This document shows positions 1-5,748 of a stretch of 14,679 nt of DNA, piece by piece. The stretch is from the NCBI GenBank assembly GCA_034411955.1, contig DAOUMF010000170.1, positions 1-14,679 on the forward strand, in the 5' to 3' direction. Origin of the DNA: DAOUMF01 sp034411955 (GTDB taxonomy: Bacteria; Chloroflexota; Dehalococcoidia; SM23-28-2; RBG-16-64-32). The notes beneath the pieces were generated by a model. The model saw only the letters and a program-made list of their open reading frames with translations. It was not told the DNA's origin and did no database searches. The translations under genes and the position numbers were made by a program. The stretch's first letter is position 1. Every line of letters begins with the position of its first letter.

Positions 1-201
1 GTCCACGGCCAGGCCAACGTGAGGGACAGCGCCTACTTCATCCCCATGTACCACCCGGCCGCCGCCCTGCACGCCGCTAACATGCGCCACACCATCGAAG
101 AAGACTTCCGAAAGATACCTGCGGTCCTGGAACAGGCTCGCCAGGCACCCCCGCAGCAGGCTGCTCCGGAGCCCGAGCCGGAGCAGATGCGGCTCTTCTA
201 A
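1..201 (+). CDS. Uracil-DNA glycosylase, family 4-like (C-terminal fragment)
   Basis: Only the last 66 codons lie in the window; the frame is open from base 1 and ends at TAA 199-201, so the upstream part is cut off by the window edge. The visible segment has HGQ, then a YFIPMYHPAAAL block, which matches the C-terminal substrate-contact region of family 4 uracil-DNA glycosylases (usually xHPAAxL), followed by a helix (TIEEDFRKI) and a Pro/Glu/Gln-rich tail. Such enzymes excise uracil from DNA to start base-excision repair in the cytoplasm. The protein ends in QMRLF, which resembles the bacterial sliding-clamp binding pentapeptide QL[S/D]LF. The stop lies 3 nt before the RNase J start, so the two genes are probably co-transcribed and translationally coupled. 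Family call rests on a short fragment, so related UDG families cannot be excluded. Confidence 0.8.
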   Translation, partial: VHGQANVRDSAYFIPMYHPAAALHAANMRHTIEEDFRKIPAVLEQARQAPPQQAAPEPEPEQMRLF

Positions 202-204
202 CAG

Positions 205-1872
205 ATGGCTGACAAGCTCCGCGTTGTCCCCCTGGGCGGCCTGGGGGAGATTGGCAAGAACATGATGGTCTTCGAACTGGGCGAAGACCTCATCATCGTC
301 GATGCCGGCCTCATGTTTCCCGAGGAGGAGATGCTGGGAGTGGACCTGGTTATTCCCGACATCTCCTACGTGACCAGCCGCATTGACAAACTGCGCGGCA
401 TCGTCATCACCCACGGACACGAGGATCACACCGGCGCCCTTCCCTACATCCTCCCGCATCTCCGCCCGCCCAAGGGCAAGGGCCCGCCCATGTACTGCAC
501 CCGCCTCACTCACGGCCTGGTCTCCGTCAAGCTCCAGGAGCACGGGCTCCACAAAGACGCCGACCTTCGCCTGATCCAGACGGGGGAATCCGTCCGCCTG
601 GGGAAGTTCCAGGTGGAGTTCGTGCGCGTCACCCATAGCATTCCGGACTCCGCCGGCCTGGCCATCCGAACCCCCATCGGCAACATCTTCCACACCGGCG
701 ACTTTAAGCTGGACCACACCCCAGTAATGGGCGAGCCAACGGATCTCCAGCGAATCTCCGAATTCGGGCGTGAAGGAGTCCTCCTTCTCCTCTCCGACTC
801 GACGTATGCGGAGACGCCTGGCTACACGTCATCCGAGTACATAGTGGGCGATGCCCTGGAGCAGATCATGGCGCACTCCCAGGGGCGCGTCATCGTCGCC
901 ACCTTCGCCTCTCTCATCTCCCGCGTCCAGCAGATCGTCGACGCCTCCTACGCTACCGGCCGGCGTGTCTTCATTACCGGCCGCAGCATGATGGACAACG
1001 TCAGAATGGCTCTCAAGCAGAAGTACCTGGAGGCCTCGGAGGATATCCTGGCCCCCCTGGAGCGCATGCGCGGCCTGCCTGCGGAGCAAGTCACCATCAT
1101 CACCACGGGCGCCCAGGGCGAGCCCACCTCCGCCCTGGTGCGGATGGCCAACCGCGACCATCACTACATCGAGATCCAAGACGGCGACACCGTGATCCTC
1201 TCCTCTTCGCCCATCCCCGGCAACGAGCTCCTCATCAACCGCACCATCGACAACCTGTACCGTCTGGGAGCGCGCGTCCTCTACAGCCGCATCGCCAACG
1301 TCCACGTCCGTGGCCACGCCGCCCAGGAGGAGCTCAAAGTCATGTTGAGCCTGGTGCGGCCCCGCCACTTCGTGCCCGTCCACGGCGAGTACCGCCACCT
1401 GGTGATGCACGCCGACCTCGCCCGCGCCATGGGACTGGAGGAGGAGAACGCCTTCGTGCTGGAGGACGGCGATATCCTGGAGATCGACAGCCACGGCGCG
1501 AAAGTCGTCGGCCGCACCCCGGCCGACTACGTGTACGTGGACGGCCTGGCCGTGGGCGTCGACAGGGTGGTCCTGCGCGACCGCCGCCACCTGGCCACCG
1601 ACGGCGTCATCGTCGCCATCGTCACTATCGACAGGCACACAGGTAAACCTATCGGCCGCCCCGACGTTGTATCTAGGGGGTTTATCGAGGCGGAGATGTC
1701 GGACAGCCTTATGGAAAGAGCAGGAGAGGTCATCCTAGCGTCCCTCGCCGGTGCAGAGCACGTGGCCGAGAGGAGCGACTTCAACGCCCGCGTCCGCGAT
1801 GCCCTCTCACGCTTCCTGTACGACGAAACTCGCCGCCATCCGATGGTTCTCCCTCTCTGCGTCGAGGTGTAG
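205..1872 (+). CDS. rnj: Ribonuclease J (metallo-beta-lactamase/beta-CASP RNase)
   Basis: 555 aa, full length for the RNase J family. The N-terminus (LRVVPLGGLGEIGKNM) is the family signature. Zinc-binding and catalytic residues are visible: HGHEDH at 70-75, H144 in THSIPDS, D166 in TGDFKLD and H393 in VPVHGEYRHL. The beta-CASP part follows (GRSMMDN, SSSPIPGNE, HVRGHAAQEE), then the C-terminal domain. RNase J combines endonuclease and 5'-to-3' exonuclease activity and acts in mRNA decay and rRNA/sRNA maturation in the cytoplasm. ATG 205 is preferred because the family signature begins at residue 5; no strong Shine-Dalgarno is seen, consistent with coupling to the UDG stop 3 nt upstream. The next gene, ftsK, starts 10 nt after the stop, a pair often seen in Chloroflexota (from general knowledge). 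Confidence 0.97.
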   Translation: MADKLRVVPLGGLGEIGKNMMVFELGEDLIIVDAGLMFPEEEMLGVDLVIPDISYVTSRIDKLRGIVITHGHEDHTGALPYILPHLRPPKGKGPPMYCTRLTHGLVSVKLQEHGLHKDADLRLIQTGESVRLGKFQVEFVRVTHSIPDSAGLAIRTPIGNIFHTGDFKLDHTPVMGEPTDLQRISEFGREGVLLLLSDSTYAETPGYTSSEYIVGDALEQIMAHSQGRVIVATFASLISRVQQIVDASYATGRRVFITGRSMMDNVRMALKQKYLEASEDILAPLERMRGLPAEQVTIITTGAQGEPTSALVRMANRDHHYIEIQDGDTVILSSSPIPGNELLINRTIDNLYRLGARVLYSRIANVHVRGHAAQEELKVMLSLVRPRHFVPVHGEYRHLVMHADLARAMGLEEENAFVLEDGDILEIDSHGAKVVGRTPADYVYVDGLAVGVDRVVLRDRRHLATDGVIVAIVTIDRHTGKPIGRPDVVSRGFIEAEMSDSLMERAGEVILASLAGAEHVAERSDFNARVRDALSRFLYDETRRHPMVLPLCVEV

Positions 1873-1882
1873 CCGAAGCTGG

Positions 1883-4330
1883 ATGCCTGTAAAGACCCGT
1901 TCCCGTCCCAGGACACGACCTGTCAGCTATGGGCCTCGCCGGCCGGCGGCGCGGCGCCGCTCGCCGTCGCGGTCAGGGCTTAGGCTACCTGTCGGCCGCG
2001 GGCAGCCCCTCGCCCCCTGGCTGGCCTTCATCGCTGTGGCCGGGCTGGCCATCTCCATGCCCTGGCTCGCTCCCCTCATCGTGGACGCCTTCGAGGAAGT
2101 CCTCTCCCTATTCGGCCTCGGCTTGGCCCTCATCGTCGCCGCCCTCCTTATCGATATCAGATTCGCCCTCCAGCGCAGCCTCTCCCTGGATCGCACCTTC
2201 CTGCGCGTCTGGGGTGGCCTGCACCTCATGCTGGCGTTTTTCTTGGGCCTCCTCGGCTTCATCCGGCCCGGGTGGGGAGTGGGCGACGTCTCTCTGGCGG
2301 ATGTTACCGCCGGAGGCGATGTGGGCCGTCTGTTGGCGGGCAGCCCTCTCGGCATCCTCGCCTGGGTGGCGCTATCGCTGGCCGGGCTGGGCCTTCTCTA
2401 CCCGCCGGGCGCCCGGGCGACGGGACGGGCCGGGATGGCCCTCCTGCGCGGCCTGGCTTCCCTGGAGATCCCCCAGCGCATCGGCGACGGGCTGCGCTCC
2501 TTCTTCACGGCCCTCCTCCCCGAGACCGAGGAGGAGGACGAAGAGGGCCAGCAGACGGCGGCCTACGTCCCAACCTTGGATGAGGAGTGGTCCGGCCCGC
2601 CGCAGGAGATGTCGGGGGCCGCAGGCGCACCCTCGGCTGCCGCCGAGGCCGAGCAGGAGACGGAAACCGAAGGAGAGCTGGCGCCTGCGCCCGCACCGCC
2701 GGGTGAGGACGAGGACTCCATCCTTGTCACCAGCCACCCGGAGGAGACGCCGTCCTCCTATCAGCGCCGCCTGCCCATGGGCCGCCCCGCCGGCCGCGGC
2801 TGGGAGTTGCCGCCCGTCGATCTCCTCGTGGAGACGGTTGAGCAAGACTTGCGGCCCGTGGACAACGAGGCGCGGGCCCAGCTCATCGTGGACACGTTGG
2901 CCTCCTTCGGCGTTAACGCCCGCGTCGTCAACATCAACCAGGGGCCCACGGTCACCCAGTTCGGGGTGGAGCCTGGCTGGGAGACCAAGACCCGCACCAT
3001 CATCGCCCGCGACGAAAAGGGGAAGCCCATCTACGATAAGGACGGCAAGCCCCAGTACCGTACGGAAGTGGTGTCCAGGACCAGGGTGCGGGTGAACCGC
3101 ATAACCGCCCTGGCCAACGACTTGACCCTGGCCCTGGCGGCGCCCACGATCCGCATCGAAGCGCCGGTGCCCGGCCGCCCCGTCATCGGTATCGAGGTGC
3201 CCAACCACAGCACCTCCCTGGTCGCTTTGCGCGGCGTCATCGAGAGTACCGCCTTCCAGCGAGTGGCCGCCCGCTCCCACCTGGCCCTGGCCTTGGGCAA
3301 AGGCGTCTCCGGGGAACCCGTCGCCGCTGACCTGACCAAGATGCCGCACCTCCTCATCGCCGGCGCCACCGGCAGCGGTAAGAGCGTCTGCATCAACTCC
3401 ATCATCGGCTGTCTGCTCATGCACAACACGCCCGAGGATGTCCGCATCGTTCTCATCGACCCCAAGCGGGTGGAGCTGGCCAACTTCGCCCGCATCCCCC
3501 ACCTGGTGTTCTCCAAGATCATCACCGACGTCGAGGATGTGCTGGGCACTCTCAAGGCGGTCATCCACGAGATGGAGAGCCGTTACCGCCGTTTCGCCTC
3601 CATCGGCGTGCGCAACATCGAGGCCTTCAACAAGAGCCCCCGCGCCACCCACAAGCTCCCCTACTGGGTGGTGCTTATCGACGAGCTGGCCGACCTGATG
3701 ATGGCGGCGCCCATTGACGTGGAGCGCCAGACGTGCCGCCTCGCCCAGTTGGCCCGCGCCACCGGCATTCATCTGGTCATCGCCACCCAGCGGCCGTCCG
3801 TAGACGTGGTCACGGGCCTCATCAAGGCGAACTTCCCAACCCGTATCGCCTTCGCCGTCTCCTCCCAGGTCGACTCCCGCACCATCCTCGACGGCGGCGG
3901 TGCCGAGAAGCTCCTGGGCCGCGGCGACATGCTGTTCATGCCCACCGACGCCTCCAAGCCCAAGCGCCTCCAGGGCTCCTTCGTGTCCGATGCCGAGCTG
4001 GACCGCGTTGTCGCTTGGTGGCCCAACGCCCGTTTCCGTCACCTCAAGCCTGATGCCGAGGACCACCTCATCGTTGAGGCCAGGGAGGCTGCGGGGGAGG
4101 AGGTGGAGCGGGACGAGGGCGAAGACCCTCTGTATGAGGCCGCAAAAGAGTTGGCCCTTCAGCACACCCGTGTCTCCACATCCCTCCTTCAGCGCCGGCT
4201 CCACATCGGCTACCCGCGCGCCGCCCGCCTCATCGACCTGCTGGAGGAGGAAGGCATCGTCGGACCCGCTGAGGGCGGCCAGTCGCGCCAGGTTATCGTC
4301 GCCCTCGACGACACGGAGCGGACGGAGTAG
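1883..4330 (+). CDS. ftsK: DNA translocase FtsK/SpoIIIE
   Basis: 815 aa from ATG 1883. The frame stays open back to 1751 inside rnj, but the residues before 1883 are shadow translation of rnj. The protein has an Arg-rich cytoplasmic head (1-42), four predicted membrane segments (about 43-66, 73-92, 109-127, 152-173), an acidic Glu/Ala/Pro linker (about 210-290), the alpha/beta motor with Walker A GATGSGKS at 494-501 and Walker B VVLIDELAD ending at D600-E601, and a C-terminal winged-helix gamma domain (about 749-815, with LQRRLHIGYPRAARLIDLLEEEGIVGP-like helices). It pumps chromosomal DNA through the closing septum and orients on KOPS/SRS-type sequences via gamma. A polar stretch of about 35 residues (367-402, rich in K/D/R) interrupts the alpha domain after GPTVTQFGVEPGW; most FtsK proteins go directly from there to the VNRI-like strand. 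It directly follows rnj. Confidence 0.96.
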   Translation: MPVKTRSRPRTRPVSYGPRRPAARRRSPSRSGLRLPVGRGQPLAPWLAFIAVAGLAISMPWLAPLIVDAFEEVLSLFGLGLALIVAALLIDIRFALQRSLSLDRTFLRVWGGLHLMLAFFLGLLGFIRPGWGVGDVSLADVTAGGDVGRLLAGSPLGILAWVALSLAGLGLLYPPGARATGRAGMALLRGLASLEIPQRIGDGLRSFFTALLPETEEEDEEGQQTAAYVPTLDEEWSGPPQEMSGAAGAPSAAAEAEQETETEGELAPAPAPPGEDEDSILVTSHPEETPSSYQRRLPMGRPAGRGWELPPVDLLVETVEQDLRPVDNEARAQLIVDTLASFGVNARVVNINQGPTVTQFGVEPGWETKTRTIIARDEKGKPIYDKDGKPQYRTEVVSRTRVRVNRITALANDLTLALAAPTIRIEAPVPGRPVIGIEVPNHSTSLVALRGVIESTAFQRVAARSHLALALGKGVSGEPVAADLTKMPHLLIAGATGSGKSVCINSIIGCLLMHNTPEDVRIVLIDPKRVELANFARIPHLVFSKIITDVEDVLGTLKAVIHEMESRYRRFASIGVRNIEAFNKSPRATHKLPYWVVLIDELADLMMAAPIDVERQTCRLAQLARATGIHLVIATQRPSVDVVTGLIKANFPTRIAFAVSSQVDSRTILDGGGAEKLLGRGDMLFMPTDASKPKRLQGSFVSDAELDRVVAWWPNARFRHLKPDAEDHLIVEAREAAGEEVERDEGEDPLYEAAKELALQHTRVSTSLLQRRLHIGYPRAARLIDLLEEEGIVGPAEGGQSRQVIVALDDTERTE

Positions 4331-4390
4331 CCCGCTTCACTCTGAACTCAACCTGAACTCAGATTCCTCACTCATAGTTCCACCCACGGC

Positions 4391-4418
4391 TTGACAGCCT
4401 ACCCCCCGGTGCTATACT
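4391..4418 (+). promoter_or_regulatory. Sigma70-type promoter for the intergenic RNA
   Basis: TTGACA at 4391-4396, a 16-nt spacer and TATACT at 4413-4418, preceded by TGC so that the -10 is of the extended type. Expected transcription start near 4425. It lies 60 nt after the ftsK stop and points at a region with no credible protein gene, which supports an RNA gene. Confidence 0.75.
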
Positions 4419-4424
4419 TATATG

Positions 4425-4677
4425 AAGCCAAGACGACTGGAGGTGATAGCCGCTGATCAGAGTCCATGCTCGATTCGCGGTGCTCCAGGTGGAGGCCGCA
4501 AGCTCCCCGTAGCGGAAGCGCGGGGAGGTGCGAGAACCGCTTTCCGGTCCATCAGAGGGAAGGCCGAAGCGCACAAGGCTGGCCTGTCGAGCGGGTAATC
4601 CGCCGAAGGATAGGACCGGGTGCGGGACGAAAGCGAGAAAGAGAACGGGCCCCGGCTCAGTGCCGGGGCTCTTTCTT
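4425..4677 (+). ncRNA. Structured non-coding RNA of unrecognised family
   Basis: About 250 nt between a good promoter and an intrinsic terminator, with no credible ORF. Several stems can be drawn. One is a hairpin GCGG/CCGC (4477-4480, 4496-4499) capped by CTCC-AGGT-GGAG. A second is the 7-bp stem CTCCCCG/CGGGGAG (4503-4509, 4521-4527) with an internal GGAA loop. A third is GTGCG/CGCAC (4528-4532, 4570-4574) enclosing GCTTTCC/GGAAGGC (4539-4545, 4558-4564). A fourth is the small hairpin GCGG-GTAAT-CCGC (about 4591-4603). The loop bases CCGGTCC (4544-4550) are perfectly complementary to GGACCGG (4613-4619), suggesting a pseudoknot, although two of these bases also take part in the local stem. 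Near the 5' end, 4439-4447 is GGAGGTGAT, a nine-base match to the 16S anti-Shine-Dalgarno complement. I looked for the signatures of RNase P RNA, tmRNA, SRP RNA, 6S RNA and T-box leaders and saw none. Function unknown. Confidence 0.65.
4649..4677 (+). terminator. Intrinsic terminator of the intergenic RNA
   Basis: An 8-bp perfect GC stem GCCCCGGC/GCCGGGGC (4649-4656 and 4662-4669) with a 5-nt TCAGT loop, followed by a T-rich tail (CTTTCTT, with further T after it). The stem can extend with AAGAG/CTCTT flanking bases. The A-rich flank (4633-4645) gives a T-rich tail on the opposite strand, so it may also stop transcription leaving the methyltransferase gene. Confidence 0.8.
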
Positions 4678-4693
4678 AGTTGGGCCGCAGAGG

Positions 4694-4794
4694 GTAGCTG
4701 CATGGCTTCTCCGCCAAAGGCGGATACACCTCCGGCACGAGCCCTGCCGTGCAGACCTAAAGCCTGCCTGTCGGTAGAAAGGGTCTGCAGCTAC
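4694..4794. repeat. Nested palindromic (REP-like) element
   Basis: A 9-bp perfect inverted repeat GTAGCTGCA (4694-4702) / TGCAGCTAC (4786-4794) encloses further inverted repeats: CCGCC-AAA-GGCGG (4711-4723), GCACG/CGTGC (4735-4739, 4748-4752) and GCAGACC/GGTCTGC (4751-4757, 4782-4788). Some pairings are mutually exclusive. The right arm overlaps the stop codon of the methyltransferase gene on the - strand. GGTCTGCAGCTAC at its right end matches 12 of 13 bases of 13274-13286, which suggests a dispersed family. Confidence 0.55.
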
Positions 4795-5552
4795 GAGGCC
4801 TTCTCCGACAGCACGATCATCCGTCGGCTGTCCAGCCCGTACTCACGCCCGTCGAAGCCGCCCCACGTTTGGCGCACCATCAGGCGGGCCCGGGACAGCA
4901 TGTCCGCCAGCTCCTTTAGTGTATACATCCGCAGGTCGATCTCCCGCTCGCGGCGGATCCCGTCCGGTTGGATGCTGAGGACGCGGTTGTGCTGGCGCCC
5001 GGTCAGCAGGTCGAAGCTCCGGTCTTCCATGCTCAGGGTACCGTCGGCGCCTTCCTGCCAGCCGTGCGCCTCCAAGTGACGGACGAGCCACTCACGGTTG
5101 ATGGTGGCCAGAAGGAAGCGGCCGCCGGGCTTGAGGGCACGAGCTACGCCCGCCAGCACCTTGAAGTCCTCGTCATCGCGTTCGAAGTAGCCAAAGGACG
5201 TGAACACGTTGATCGCGGCGTCGAACTCCCCCTCCCAGGGGATGTCCCGCATGTCGGCCCGATGCCAGCGCACGCCCACACCGGCCTCCTTCGCCGCCTG
5301 TCGGGCCAGGCGCAGGTGAAGAGCCGACAGGTCGAGGCCGGTCATCTCGTAGCCGCGGCGGGCCAGTTCGATGGCATGCCGGCCTTCGCCGCAGCAGAGA
5401 TCGAGGACACTGGTCCCCGCGGCCAGGCCCAGGGCCTGCACGACGAAGTCGACCTCGTGCTCCGCGCGCTGGAAGCGCTCCGGGGCCCAGGCGCGTTGGT
5501 AGAACCCCTCGCGGAAGAAATCCACGTACCACTTGCTGCGGCGCTTCGTCAT
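4791..5552 (-). CDS. Class I SAM-dependent methyltransferase
   Basis: 253 aa. A class I methyltransferase Rossmann core is clear: motif I VLDLCCGEGRHAIELARRG (from residue 49), an acidic residue after strand 2 (GLDLS), ADMRDIPW for motif III, FDAAINVFTSFGYF for motif IV and LKPGGRFLLATIN for motif V/VI. The N-terminal YVDFFREGFYQRAW and the C-terminal MYTLKELADML part resemble small-molecule methyltransferases of the Methyltransf_25 type. The substrate cannot be read from the sequence. Start ATG 5552 has GGGGG six bases upstream (GGGGGTGTGACATG). It has its own promoter at 5708-5736 and an untranslated leader of about 150 nt with two strong hairpins. Confidence 0.88.
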   Translation of the reverse strand: MTKRRSKWYVDFFREGFYQRAWAPERFQRAEHEVDFVVQALGLAAGTSVLDLCCGEGRHAIELARRGYEMTGLDLSALHLRLARQAAKEAGVGVRWHRADMRDIPWEGEFDAAINVFTSFGYFERDDEDFKVLAGVARALKPGGRFLLATINREWLVRHLEAHGWQEGADGTLSMEDRSFDLLTGRQHNRVLSIQPDGIRREREIDLRMYTLKELADMLSRARLMVRQTWGGFDGREYGLDSRRMIVLSEKAS

Positions 5553-5575
5553 GTCACACCCCCGAAACGGTTCGA

Positions 5576-5601
5576 GCCCACCGCCTCTGCCAGCGGTGGG
5601 C
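5576..5601 (-). repeat. 9-bp perfect hairpin in the methyltransferase 5' leader
   Basis: GCCCACCGC (5576-5584) and GCGGTGGGC (5593-5601) form a 9-bp perfect stem with an 8-nt loop, 24 nt before the methyltransferase ATG. A second hairpin, CCCGCC-TCC-GGCGGG, lies at 5646-5660. Either a REP-like repeat or a leader structure; no T-tract follows. Confidence 0.6.
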
Positions 5602-5707
5602 CCGATGTGCCTTCGAAACTCGCGATGCAGGCTAAGTACGGCCCTCCCGCCTCCGGCGGGCTACGATAAGGATGAGGCCACACACTACCCGCGTCATGGT
5701 GAACCGA

Positions 5708-5736
5708 ATTCTAGGCCGCGCCAGCCACGATGTCAA
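5708..5736 (-). promoter_or_regulatory. Consensus sigma70 promoter for the methyltransferase gene
   Basis: On the - strand TTGACA (5736-5731), a 17-nt spacer and TAGAAT (5713-5708), nearly perfect consensus. Expected start near 5701, giving a leader of about 150 nt. The -35 lies 12 nt after the uvrB stop, so the methyltransferase can be transcribed independently of uvrB. Confidence 0.8.
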
Positions 5737-5748
5737 GGCGACTCCCTG

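Noticed and set aside
1751..1882. Longer start for ftsK inside rnj
   Set aside because: The added residues are the shifted-frame translation of the rnj C-terminus; ATG 1883 after the rnj stop gives a normal basic head before the first membrane segment.
829..4204. Long antisense ORFs opposite rnj (829-1638) and ftsK (2372-4204)
   Set aside because: Both lie opposite clearly recognised genes; the Gly/Asp/Val/His-rich composition is what GC-rich coding sequence gives on the other strand.
4425..4677. T-box or riboswitch leader
   Set aside because: No T-box sequence, no recognised riboswitch core, and no gene follows on the same strand after the terminator.
4466..4777. 103-codon ORF across the intergenic RNA and its terminator
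   Set aside because: Runs straight through a strong terminator and a palindromic repeat, Arg-rich composition typical of shadow frames, no family resemblance and no RBS at usable distance.
5566..5592. Possible tRNA 3' half (GGTTCGAGCCC followed by GCCTCTGCCA)
   Set aside because: The T-stem does not pair, no anticodon or D-arm precedes it, and the same bases are explained by a 9-bp hairpin repeat.
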